Assembly (NCBI GenBank): GCA_019055375.1
Contig: JAHQIW010005605.1
Location: 1-64,000 of the forward strand
DNA from: Parelaphostrongylus tenuis
Taxonomy: Eukaryota > Nematoda > Chromadorea > Rhabditida > Metastrongylidae
DNA: 64,000 nt
Reading direction: 5' to 3'
A program made the translations under genes and the position numbers. The notes beneath the pieces are model-generated. The model ran no database searches and was not told the DNA's origin. It saw only the letters and a list, made by a program, of their open reading frames with translations. Shown in pieces: positions 23,791-35,605 of this stretch (the first letter of the stretch is position 1; each line of letters begins with the position of its first letter).

Positions 23791-25479
23791 AAAAATGATA
23801 AAATTCTCAGCATCCACCAAAAACGTCAAGCTCACTGAGTGCCGTCTTCGCTTCCTTGGCATCTTTATAAAAAGTTTGACGTATTCGCAGGAGCACAAGA
23901 ATTTAAGGAATCGTCTATCACTATACTTTCACTCCTATTTGATAATCTATTGCAGTAATGCATTAAATTCCCATCGTTGAAGTTGTGAAGTAATTATGTA
24001 TTTTTGGCGAGATGCGATTTTTGGCTAACGATTTGTTCGGAAGGCTAGAAGAGAAGCTGGAGGGGTGACCTCCAGTGCCGAAATTGCAGGTGAAGGAATA
24101 TTGGAATATGGGCACATTTTGTCGCAAAAGAGCTAAGTCACTTCTGTTTTCAGAATCAGCCGTCTGGATCTAGATGTGTAGAAATGTTTTGATGCACAAA
24201 CAGTATTTCGATCTAACTGATGTATCGCAAATGCAACTGTTTCCATCAAAGTTATATAGGGGCTCAGTCGAAATCTACCGTCATGATTTCCTCTTCAATT
24301 TTCCAGTTGTCGATGGTGGTGCTGTTCAACGAAGAAAGGCGCCAATACGTTCGCCTTCTACAATATCATGTGGAAGCTGTTTTTCTACATTTCTTAGCCT
24401 ACAGCTTGGCAATTTCTTCCAAGGACGATTTTCTATTGGCGGATCTCATGAGGTTTGAGTTGAGGACTTCTGAGAGCCCTTTTCTTTTCATCGGCTTAAT
24501 TCTGAATAAATGCCACGATTGCATCCAGGAGATTCCAGAACTAGTTGGAAGTCATTTTGGTGATGTGATCAGCTAGTTAGAGGTTAGTGTGTGATTGTTA
24601 TCAACAATTTAACACTTTTCAAAAATGAGATTATTATCTCTTTTTGCGCCCAATTATCTATCTTCTTTTTCACGTTCTGAAGAAGCATTCATGCTATATT
24701 GGCAAATTCATTGTATAAGATATGAGCGCGAAGACCTATGTAAAGCTCATGTAAATACTAAAGAATGGCGAAATCATCCTGTTTGAAGCGAAGATCTCAA
24801 GAACCTAACTGATTTTCCAAAGCAAGATCAACTATGCCATTTCTTCTGAGATTTTTCTGCCATGAACTCATTTTCTGTGTTCTAGCAACACATATTTGCG
24901 AATTTTCCTTGATGAGCATTTTTACGTTGTGTACTAACGTTATTGTGGCTTTGATTACTCAATTAGGATAATCCTAGCAAGCTTACTCGATATCTTCAAG
25001 CCTGTACCATTTTCCCGATATTTTGGCAGATTTCACTTGGCGATTTGAAAGGGTTTTATTGAAATGCTGCAGAACTCACCAAGGAATTTCGCTTGACTAT
25101 TTACCTAAATTCGGCTACTACGTGCTTGTACATGAAGTAATCAATGTGTCTGCTTATGTAAAATCAATCTAGAATGGAGGTTGACTCACACGTGAACAAT
25201 GTGCACTCACTTATTCAACTCATCTTAGAAGTTCTGTTAGGTTGCCTGGTATTTCTAGTTAAGTGTGATTATATAATACATTATTTCAATCGTAAATCTA
25301 AACCCTCTACGATTACAATTTTAATGAACAGAATGATGCATTTCAGACAGACATGTTTTTTACAATGACCTCACCTCGTATATGTCGTTTTCAATTTCAA
25401 CGCTTACTTTTGCTTGGAAATGATGCACATAAATTCCAAGGGTGTATAATCGGTTCTTCTCTGTTTTCCGAGCGCAAAT
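23791..25479. other. Unassigned stretch
   Basis: The best open frame is plus 24220-24576 (118 codons), which overlaps another in a second frame. No family is recognised and no splice structure is convincing. A short motif near 24050 (GAAGCTGGAGGGGTGACCTC) recurs near 27123 (GAAGCTGAAGGGGTGAGCTC). Confidence 0.3.
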
Positions 25480-25660
25480 GAAAAAGCGATCCCTCCTGCT
25501 GGACAAGAAATTTTCATGAAAGTGTTAGTAACTGTTCCAGGACTTGAGTCTTTGACTACTATGCTACATAGCCGTTTTTGGAAAGCTTTTTTATAACGCT
25601 GTAGCACAAAGAAAACATTTGAATTTACACATGCATTTTTCTCGCACGAGAGAATTGGTA
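25480..25660. repeat. Solo arm of palindromic family P
   Basis: The run GCGATCCCTCCTGCTGGACA, GTTAGTAACTGTTCCAGGAC and TTTTTATAACGCTGTAGCAC follows the left arm of the P elements (for example 50020-50170) in order. I could not find the opposite arm nearby. Confidence 0.55.
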
Positions 25661-26929
25661 CTGGAATTATGAGTAACTAGGCGACATCGTAAGTTTCCAC
25701 GATTACAGTGCTGTGCTTATTTTTTGAGAGAGGCGTTTCACCGCAGTGTAGTAGGGAAAGCGAATTCAAGCTACGCATACGCGGTGGATATGTTTGTCAG
25801 CTAATGTGTGCATTGGGGGCGAAGAAGGGCTGGCCGTAGATTCCATGTAACGATCAACCAATCGCGTCGGCACGGATCACACGTAAAATGCAATCTTTGT
25901 TATCAAATTTGAAATTTTTTCTCTATTTTGAAGAAACTTCAGGCAGAACGTATGCTTTAGTACCACGATTTGCTCTACACGTTCGTATGCTTTTTGTGCT
26001 GAATTTAGTTTCACAGCTTTATAATTGGGTATACAGCTTCATATCAGGGTGTTTTAGAAGAATGGCTGCGTAAAGCAGTAGCCGAATATTTGAGCCTTTT
26101 GTGAATCACTTAAAGTGCAATGTAGAATTCTTGCCCAGCGAGGGGTGTCGTTTCTTCATTTTTACCCCGTTAACAGGAGAGAAGTGATGATAGCCGTTAC
26201 AAAATTTATCTACATTTTTCCACGAAAGAAGGCTTTCAAATGTCGACATAAAACCGCACACTGTAGAAGCATCACCGTTAATTTACTCGTAAGTGAAGTG
26301 GCCTTCATTAACCGTATAAAATTTTTTGATGACCTCAACAGTGCGAGTACGAGGATTGGGTACATGTCTTGGAGTGAGTAGTTGCCCAGCTGCAAAATAA
26401 CCAAATATCAGCAGCGGATGTATTCAGTGATTGCTTAGGCAAGATCTGGTGGAATATTTGCCAGTGCAGAGCGGACAATTTTCTGCGACCTCCTGTCTGC
26501 TCACTGGTGATACCCGTATCCGCATCAGTGTATTCTAAACATCTAAAAAATTACCAGACATGTTATTGAATCCGACATCTTCATTATTACAGCTTTACGT
26601 CGATGCACTGCACAAAAATAAAGCGAATAAATGGAGGGTGCTATGAGGTCTTCCACAATTATCTAGGAAAGGCGGTAGGTCGTTATCATTCTGTTAGATG
26701 ACTGAATATTGTGTTCGTTGTCCCTTTTTGGCTAGTCAACTACTCGTCTGTTTGAGACTCACTGGTTCAATATTAGCGAGTTTAATCAAACTCAGTCAAA
26801 GTAATTCCATATGCACCTAACTAAAATGTCCTTCTATTCTACATTTTATCAACTATTGATAAGGTGTGAAATGCTCAGTGACAATTATTGGGTATTAGAT
26901 GGTTGAACAGAGCGGCTTTTTTTATTTAT
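25661..26929. other. Unassigned stretch
   Basis: No gene or repeat that I can support. Open frames at 25888-26073 and 26115-26381 have no recognisable product. Confidence 0.4.
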
Positions 26930-27110
26930 TTAACGCTTCTAGAGGTGGTGTGACGTTATAGTATACCCAATGGTGTGGAGTGATGTGCAAAGCATCTGCT
27001 TCAAGTGGGACTTGAAATCGCATCTCATCAGTTCGGAGATGCGTGTTACATCCCTTACTCCACCTACGCCTGCTTTGACACCACTCCTTCCACGCAACAA
27101 CACATTTGGG
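26930..27110 (-). repeat. Remnant of tRNA-like foldback family C
   Basis: ACGCTTCTAGAGGTGGTGTG starts the typical end. ACGTTATAGTATACCCAATG and GTGATGTGCAAAGC follow, then an antisense type A module (AAGTGGGACTTGAAATCGC is a degenerate B box). Only one arm is recognisable. Confidence 0.6.
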
Positions 27111-28994
27111 CGATCGAAAAGGAAGCTGAAGGGGTGAGCTCCGATGCTGATATATAGGTTTCTAATGAGATCTATATTATCTTCGTCAACTAATCGTGTG
27201 TGATTAACAGAAAATGCTTAAATTTATTAGATGAGGCAAAGGTGAGGTCATTCGTAGTAGAGAAGACGCTTCCTTCATAACTCCTTTCTGAAGAGAAAAA
27301 TCAGGCATTTACGAATAGGCTAGTTATATGTCTTTTGTCAGACATTTCCATGCTATTCACTTGTATTCTTCACATTTCGATAACAATTCTTTTTTTTTCT
27401 TATGCAAGAATATTGCACTTTATCACACTCTGAATACACAGAGTAGACGATATTCGTTGTAGTAATTGATCAATACAAAGCAATGAATGCTAAGTCAATA
27501 ATGGTACTGCTTATTGCATGCCACGCCCTCCGTCCAATTCTTAATAATATTGCTATTATTAGTGAATTAGGGACTTCCATCAAATGATGGCAGAAATTTG
27601 GTATGCCGTTATTTCGGTGCTAACATTCTATTATCCGTTTATCCAACACGATAATATTTTTTCCGTGGCTATTTTGACACTGGACATGACGCAGCAGATT
27701 TACATGCTTTATGCGGTTTCTTCAAGTCAATATCGGCGCTGTGATATCCTGATCTTCGGCTAACTGTCACTTCTCAGATAAACCAAGTAAGACCTTATTC
27801 ACCCAGTTATAGCCATCTATAAAAAGGTCAGAGCACTCCGGGTCAGTCACCTCTCTGCGATGCATTTTATTCTCTACTAATTTCACTGAATATAAGTAAT
27901 TTTCTGGAACTGCATGTAAATGAAATTCAATAGTCAACGTCTACACCATCTTCGCCTTACTTGTGACATCGCCTTTGTAACAACAAACATCAGTTAGGCA
28001 AAATGACTGTTGGTTGATCCACAACTTAATTCACGAGGAAGGGAATGACCATAAATGCCTCATTTTTCCTCAACAGAATTGACCTCTCGAGTTTTGAATA
28101 CGTCTATCGAAGTAGGGAAGCCAGTATGCTAAGCTATCTAAATTGATCCAGAGATGAAAAGAAGGAAGCTGGTAGCTTAGAAAACATTCGAGGGCCGTTC
28201 GAGATGTGGTGAACAGAACAAGGAACATTCAGGTCGCGTGTCCACATTTTTGACTAAACGAGTCTCTTGTCTTAATTTGTGCGCACATTATGGCTACTTA
28301 GGAGGAATGTGCGAAATTCGATACCATTGATTTGACAGTTCGATTTCTTCAGAAGTGCCTTGAGCAAAAATTACTTCAGAAATCCCTAAAGCGAAGATGG
28401 TTCACTGGGTAACTCTTTTATTTAATAGGCAAAAGAAGAAGTTTAACTCTTGCTCGCTCGAGTCGTTTACCCTTCATTATAAAGGGTGAATATCTAGCAA
28501 AAGATGCGGAGTCGTGAATGCTGAGAAAGCATTTTCAAAGGAATTTGTGAGCTTAAAAACCGAGGTTGTAATAATCAGAAAATTGTGAGTCGCTATTCTA
28601 TTGTGAAACATTCATTAGTAAGTAAACGCATTCAAATATTCAAATCCTGAAAGATTCACAAAAGGAGCGAGTCAACAGCATCACTTCATTCACCTCAGCT
28701 GCGTTGGCAAAGATCACCTAGAAAATCGAAGACTTATCCAAATCCTTCACCTGTTCTGACGAGCTCAAACCTTTATCTGTAATTATTGACGGCTTCATTC
28801 GATCCTTTATCAAGTAATCTTAACTGGTAGCACATGTTATATCTTCTTTGGTTATCACTTATTCTTCTGTCAGCATAAAGTATCGGTGTAGTTCGTTTAT
28901 GAATATAGGCTGCTAAGGTAAGGTGCTGACCGCATGTAAGTTTACAATGTTTTTTTTCTTGTTATCGCTTTCGCAGGAGTATTTATAAACAAAA
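27111..28994. other. Unassigned, one intron-like interval
   Basis: No supported gene. The interval 28918-28976 (59 bp) starts GTAAGG after AAG and ends TTTCGCAG before GAG, which fits a nematode intron. The bases after the acceptor (GAGTATT) also follow CTACCAG near 22259 in block A. No coding frame across it is convincing. Confidence 0.3.
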
Positions 28995-29545
28995 TTTTTT
29001 TTAGGGAACAATCGTTCAGAGTCACGTGCGGTTACTCTGCAAGCTAATGCAGTGCTTCAAGGAAGCCTGAGTACTGCCAAAAATATGGTCGCTAAGCCGA
29101 TCACAAAAGTGAGCTTGTTGGCACAAAGTTTCTGAAATACTCTGCTTGCCTAATGTCGTACATACTGCACGGAAGATAAACGTTCCCTTCTAAATTATTT
29201 TCTCTGATACTCGACATTGACTATATAGTTTTCTCGTGAACAATAGGCATTAAATTAATTCACCAGAAGTAATGACAATTTCTCTACAACATTATTCAAA
29301 GCATGCGCAATCAGACTAGCACATTTCTCCCGTTTCCGACGCAAGAAATTAATATCGCTTTGTGCAAAATTTTCCCAACTTTCTTTTGGTACCAAATTTG
29401 TCCATACCTGGTGCGGCTGCTGTCATACGAATAGGACTGGGGACGCGATGCACAGGCCGCCTTCGAGAACTGTGCCAAGGCTCAAGGAACTATGTCCAAG
29501 CGAATAGAGTGTCAGTTCCGTGCTGTGTTTTGCTCCTGCAGCACT
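28995..29545. repeat. Diverged duplication, block B, first part
   Basis: Corresponds to 22380-22740 of block A. A plus frame near 29450-29608 reads AFENCAKAQGTMSKR and then CQFRAVFCSCSTSIISDAQ before a stop. Block A keeps FENCAKA and a serine-arginine pair in the same frame but then stops. This could be a cysteine-rich exon in the better-kept copy. I recognise no family. Confidence 0.5.
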
Positions 29546-30565
29546 AGTATAATCTCAGACGCTCAGTGCAATGCAGGGCAGCTTGTCGCCAAACGACTTG
29601 TCATCGTCTGACTATCACGTTTTCCGTCAGTGGAGCACTTCCTGAGCAAAAAGAAGTTTCGAGACCTCAGTCATTTGTTCTAAAGGTTGGCAACTTCTTA
29701 AATTTCAAAGATGACGAGTTTAATAAACGTTTTACTGATGGCTATGTGAGAAATGGCAGAAATGAATTCAGGCGGATGGGCGCATATTTTGAATAGTGTG
29801 CTTTAGTAATTTTACAACTTCTCGTTAATAAATTTGGTGATCATTGCTTTTCATGCCTAGGCCTATGAAAACACCAAAAGCTAACACGGATAACCATAGT
29901 TGGATTGAGAGCTCACCTAATTTTTGAGCATTTTGATCGAAAATACTACCACAGCGATAAATCTCTGGCATTGTGTGCTAGGAGAGGGCGAGAGCACAAG
30001 TCGTTGATAAGTTCGAATTCTTTCACTGTGCGCATTCACATGAGACTCTACTACACCTACAATCAATTTCAAATAACTATACTGAGATCAGTTTAGTCTC
30101 ACTTAATTGGTTTTGGCGACTGGACAATATTATAGCTACAACTACCTATATTCTAAGACGCAAACGGATGTTAAACGTCAATTTTGAACTGTGTCTTGCT
30201 ATTTTGAAAATCCCGAAGCGGAAGATTCACCTGTCGCGAGGTAGATAATGATGTTTTTCAGGTCCTTAAGTAAGAGTGGAAAGTGGATTTAAGATCCTTG
30301 TCGAGGACTAAAGTTACTCGTATTTCTAAGCATTCGCGGATATCTCAGCTATCGACTTTGAGCTGTTGCAGTGTAGGACAATGTCTACTTCCTTTAAAAT
30401 TACGGATTTATGTATTTTGTCTACCAGTCGCTTCGGCTCGAAGGTCCATTGCTTTTCATTGCGAGCATGTTAATGCTATGGGGCCAGTTGTGAGCGGAAA
30501 AAGTATTGCTACGAATGACTTCAGCGTGGCAGTAGGAATTGCTAAAGGTGCTCATCAGTTTTGAA
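29546..30565. other. Unassigned insert within block B
   Basis: Sequence with no counterpart in block A that I can see. Open frames at 29566-29796 and 30283-30564 are unsupported. Confidence 0.35.
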
Positions 30566-31436
30566 GCGGCCAGAAAAAGCCCGACCTCATTCGCTGGACA
30601 GGCATTTTTCATAGGAGTGTTAGTAATTGTTCAAAAGCTTAGATTTCTGGCTACAGCTCCATGTCGCTGCTTTTCATAAAGATCCTGCTATAAACCTGTA
30701 GCATCCAGAGTAAAAAGTATGTTCATAGCCGCCGTTCGCCATCATTTTTATCAGGCGTATAATTCGTTGCAAGCTCGGAAATTAATCAACATGTAGAGGA
30801 ACTTTCGTAATATCTGAGTCAATCGTTTTATCCGGAGTTTCTTTCAAAACGCAAAAGAAAGCTTCCAGTTTGATAATAAGTTGCATCCCACATATTCAAC
30901 GCCCAAGGCATCTATCAATGAGCCCCGTTTCGATCCCACGTAATAGCCGATAAACAAGCTTGCCGAAAATGTGAAACTCGATCTTGTTTTTGCCGCTAAA
31001 GATAATTCCAAAAAAAAAGCGCGGCAATGGATTCATCAAAACTTACGCTATCAAATGATTATTGATAGTCTAGAAAAAGAGCTGTGTTCGGCAAGTCGTG
31101 AAGCACAAATCTCTTCATTCTCCTACAGCGCTGTGATAACAGCTTTTCCAAAAGCAAACACATTTTCTGAATTCTTAAAACCTGCTCTATCGAATGACCG
31201 CTACCACTGCAAGGAAAAGGCTTTCTCCAGCGAAATATACGCGAGATATGGAAAAAAGCCGTGATTGTGTGAAATATGATTTCATTTTGGATTTAACAGC
31301 GTTATAAAATGATGTTTTGAAACAGGTTAGGTGGGGCCGTAGCCAGAAATAGATGCTTTTGATTGATAACAAATACTGCTGCGAACAGTTCTTGTAAAGC
31401 GTGTGAGATGGGCTTTTCATTTTTCGCCTCATAATG
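30566..31436. mobile_element. Palindromic element, family P, copy P2
   Basis: The left arm carries GACCTCATTCGCTGGACAGG and AAAAGCTTAGATTTCTGGC. The right arm carries CAGCGTTATAAAATGATG and ends TTCGCCTCATAATGG. It interrupts the diverged duplication, so it is younger than that event. No enzyme encoded. Confidence 0.8.
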
Positions 31437-31474
31437 GGCAACGCGTTAAATAGTTCATGCTTGTGATTTCAATA

Positions 31475-32525
31475 CTTGGACCTAGACTCAGCACTCCTCA
31501 GTGTCTCTATCGTTAGCTTATTAGTATCCGACATTCCTGATATCACCAAAAATTCAGTTTCCTGTAAGCTCATCTATAGCCTCTAGCAAGAATGTCTATA
31601 AGACAAATGATTATTCTACCAATCCAAAACCCAACTCGGTTTCTTATTTTACATTATCGTGTCTCTCTTCACTAGATTCTTCGTTTCTATCTCTTTCTTC
31701 ACTAGTGAGCTTGCATTTTCATCAACTCAAATTCACTCCTTGAAATTCGAGAACATTCGGCCACAATTACGGATTGCCTAACCTCTATATGTACACGTTC
31801 CTTCAAATTTTTTGAAACGATGCACTAATTCTCCATCATTACTTTTTTCGTTAGAATCACTCCTATTTCTCCTGTGGTTTTGGTCACAAAATAATCTGCA
31901 CTTCACCTTACTCCTTTTTGGATGAATCGTCCGACGATATCAAAGTTGGTGCCCATAATTTGAGAAGGGTATTCAATGGTTGTTGATAATTAAGTACATG
32001 CATACACTTACGGTATACGCTGGTGTATAGAAAGGACCGTGTTCACTCGTTCAAACACACTACCGACCACTTTTTCAAAGATTTCTATTGCAAAAGTATC
32101 ATCGAGCTGGTTCCTTAGCTGTGGTGCAAAGATCTTACGAATTGATTCGTGAAAAATTCTCATCCACACTCAACGAATTCAGAAGTCGAATAATTTTGGA
32201 CGAATTTCTCAGTTATCAATGAGTGGGGCAAGAAATCAGATACAGTTCCAGAAAAGTGGAAAACTTTCCAAAAAAGCTATTACAATAGTATTAGATCGCA
32301 CGGCTTGAGCCCCTCTTCGTGGCCGTTTGAACAGCCCGTCACCCGAAAATGGCCGCCCTCCTCAAAGGGTTACGATGACAAGACTTAGCATTGCAACGTT
32401 TCTAATTGTCGTCACCTCAGACAGCATACAAACGATGGAGCTCTTGAATAAAACCATTTCAATGAATTTTCTGCAAGCTGCAAGCATTAGGAGAAAGCTC
32501 TTGAGGTATACTTTATCACAGCGTG
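31475..32525. repeat. Diverged duplication, block B, second part
   Basis: Corresponds to 22740-23790 of block A, for example ACCGTGTTCACTCGTTC near 32036 and CGTCACCTCAGACAGCATAC near 32409. On the minus strand an acceptor-like GCTTGCAG near 32469 lies where block A has GGATTGCAG. Compared with block A, the minus-strand frame carries more stops, so B looks more decayed here. Confidence 0.6.
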
Positions 32526-33187
32526 GTAAACTGTCGACATGACCATAGGCCCTCTAAATGACGATGAAACTTTGATCATTACGAAGCCACAATATAGTCA
32601 TGACAACTCGCTCCATCTGCAGGTCGATCACGCCGACAACCGCCACGAGAACTTGACACATGCAGCTACCCATCACCGGGGCTCTCGAAGCGTCAGCAAC
32701 CTCGTCTATGTCCATCAAGCAATGGGGTATCCCTTCACCGGATACGCAAGTTATAAGGTCGGCTCATGTATACTTTATTCTGAGCCTGTTAACTTTCTAG
32801 TTAGTTTCACCTAATTCTCTAGTCATGTTTTATTTGAAGTTGCATGCTCAGGCGTAAATCTCAGATGTGTTATTACGGCTAAAATTAGCATCGATATTGA
32901 ATTGCCGTAGTATTATGACTATGTCTTCTGGGAGGATACTGATGAGGTAAAGGCAAAGTTTTCGTAGGGGCTAAGATGATACATTCTATTCGGCTATATA
33001 TTACCTAACCAATGTCGAAAATTTCTAGCTCAAGCAATGTAATAACTTGGAAGACATTTTTGCCTCTTTTTACTACACTCTAATTGAAACAAAATATGTT
33101 TTGCAATCCTGTGGTATTTTCAAAATTAAAGTGTTCTTTAGAAAGGTGGTTCAAAAGAGGGACCTTGAAGTGCAGTAGTTAATAGGC
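32526..33187. other. Unassigned stretch
   Basis: A 91-codon plus frame at 32539-32814 (MTIGPLNDDETLIITKP...) has no recognisable domain. Nothing else is supported. Confidence 0.3.
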
Positions 33188-35605
33188 ATCAGCTGTATCA
33201 CCCAACATCCTTCAAAGTCGAGTGACTCAAACGCACGCCAAAAACACTTATATTATTTCACCACAAGCATGGGTGATCTCGTAGATTTTCTCGCTTCAGG
33301 AATTCACTGAGGATTATAACTCTCACCAAAACATTCGTGAAGAAGTCAGCCCATCGGCTCAGCGGATTCATCCTGTGAAGCGCATGACATCCCGTGATGA
33401 CCTGCATCCACAGGTTGTCGTTAAAGCGCGTCACGTCTGACCCACCTTAGCATCGATAGCCTGGCATGGTAGAGCCGCATTTTCGATCTTTGATCGCTTG
33501 CGTGAGTCGGAACTTGGGTCCTTACTCTGAATTGCTGAATTGCGAGAAACGGAGAGTACTAGCTTCCGTCCTTTGACTGAGCGTTTAGTAGCGCCGGCTG
33601 GTGTTCGATCCTACTAATGTAGCGACCAGGTTTCTCCTGTATACGTTAGAGATTGATAACCGTTGAGTCACAAGCATGGACAGGTAATCAGGCGTTCATA
33701 GTCTTCTTCATTACGTTCCTCAATCCTGGAGCAAGGGCGCTCATCTTGTTAGCTTCGCGGCATAGGTAGACGTAATTGAAGCAATCGGAGACAGTTGTTT
33801 CGTTGAGCTTGAATAGGGATACTTACATCCAGTCTGCTCCTCATGAACATCGCATTCGTTCAGATTAGCCGGAGAGAAATCTTTCCACAGAAGATGCATA
33901 AAGCGATAAATATTCCCTCCACCTGGTCGATGCATGATGTTATAAAAACGATATCATAAGCAAAGCGAAGAAGGTTTAATTTTCGACAGTCAACTTTTAC
34001 TCTCAAATCATCTTATACCACGGATCTCCCTCTTTGAGGGATCCCGCGCGGTTAGTCGCGAAGGCAAGTGGTACGTCCGCAGCGGGTGGTAAGGAAAATA
34101 AACGCAAACCAAAAGCGGTCGCACGCTTCCCTGAGACACAGGTGGATTTGGGGAGTGAGCCCCCTACTCCAGCAGCGCCGATATGATAAATCTCTACTTC
34201 TACGAGTTCAAGTCGGATAAAAGCCTGCATTCAAGCGGCTGGGTAGTGCATATGAGGATGTTGGGGGTAGCCTCCATCAAATGAGCTCTTTTCGCTCCTT
34301 TGAGAGAGGCTGGTAAGGCACTCGTGAGTACCCAGCCCACACGTGTAAAGCATAGCAATCAATACCTTGGGTATCAACATGCTAAAGACAGCAAAATGGG
34401 CCTCATTCTCCTGAACCTGAATAGCACGGTACGGCTGCGCCGAGTAGGACGAGTGCGGAGATGCAGGTAAGATCACAGAACAAATTAAGCTGCCAAAATC
34501 TAAAAGCACTAAGATGGCGATCTGTACCTATAATCCAAGAGCGCTTGCTCACGAATCTGCTGAAAAGATCCATCAATTTAGGCAAGAAGGATCAGGTACG
34601 CCATTGGTCTGACTGAAAGAAAGAATATTCAATCTTTTCACGCTGTTTATTCCAAAGGAAAAGAACTGTTTCTAGAATGTGCGATAACAGGGATATCGGC
34701 GGCATTGGCGTCCTCGTCAGATCGAATTTGACAACGTCGATTCATTCGAACAGCTAACAACGCGTATTGGACGACTGTGGTTGCAATGATGTTAATCAAT
34801 GCCGACTACAACCATCTTGTTGCTTACGCACGAACATCAAGCTATGACGAAGACAAAGTTGAAGCCTTCTATAAGGACCTCGAAAACTTCTTCAGAGAAA
34901 ACCATGCATCCTTTTAGGTCATTGTTGGAGATATCATCGTGGAAACTCAACCTAGAAGAACGTCACATTGAAACCCGCAGACTAGACTGGAATGAGCAGA
35001 GCGAGAGGCTATTAGAGTTTACCATGACGACCATAACTATCCATGGTATCTCACAATTCCAAAGACCTCACTATCAACGATGACCATGGAGCGTCCCAAT
35101 GAAAAGCACCATAACGAAATAGATTACATCTTAGTAAATCCAAGACTGCCTGATCGATGTTGATGTAATTCATAAGTTCTTCATGAAATCATGTCATCGC
35201 CTCTTACACGGAACGTTCCGTTTTCGCGGAAAGGAGAAAAAGCCGCTAATTTTGAATAAGTCTCAGAAACACCATGAACTGAAATGTACTTAAACGTTAG
35301 TCGGCTCTTAGGAAGATACCGTTGTCTACAACATTGACGAAGAATATGACCGGCTCGCAGAGTATCTTTACGTTAGATCTATAAAAGCCGAGAGTCCTAA
35401 GGTCAAGAAGAGACGCCTGTCTCCACAGACACTCGAGCTGATGCGTCAGTGGAATCGCGCAAACTAGAAGCAACCAAACCTTCACGTGCGAGCTCACGAA
35501 ACGCTGCAAAGAAACGATTAAATAAGATCTCAAAGAGAGACGAACAGCAGTGATGACAGAAACTGGAAAAAGCATCCACAAGCCCAGCAAGGCTCCGTGA
35601 ATTAT
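33188..35605 (-). mobile_element. RTE retrotransposon copy 4, 5'-inverted and internally deleted
   Basis: 33188-34014 is the 3' part on the minus strand, from the tail through the RT C-terminal region to the palm. At about 34015 the sequence switches to the plus strand, starting at the element's 5' leader and running through the endonuclease into the linker, ending near 35605. About 0.9 kb between linker and palm is missing. The element's 5' end sits at the internal junction and the break point sits at the outer flank, which is the arrangement expected of twin priming. Confidence 0.88.
34015..35605 (+). pseudogene. Inverted leader and endonuclease part of RTE copy 4
   Basis: Plus-strand leader from about 34015: GATCTCCCTCTTTGAGGGAT, then GCGGTTAGTCGCGAAGGC. 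The endonuclease frame follows with stops, for example EAFYKDLENFFRENHASF at 34863-34917, then a stop. The linker near 35390-35560 includes the TPETLELM-like CAGACACTCGAGCTGATGCG. It ends against the 3' tail of copy 3 with no unrelated DNA between. No protein is expected. Confidence 0.8.

Noticed and set aside
24220..24576. 118-codon frame with a stretch (MVVLFNEERRQYV) that briefly recalls a cullin C-terminal region
   Set aside because: The resemblance covers about a dozen residues, the expected following motifs are absent, and an overlapping frame is equally open.
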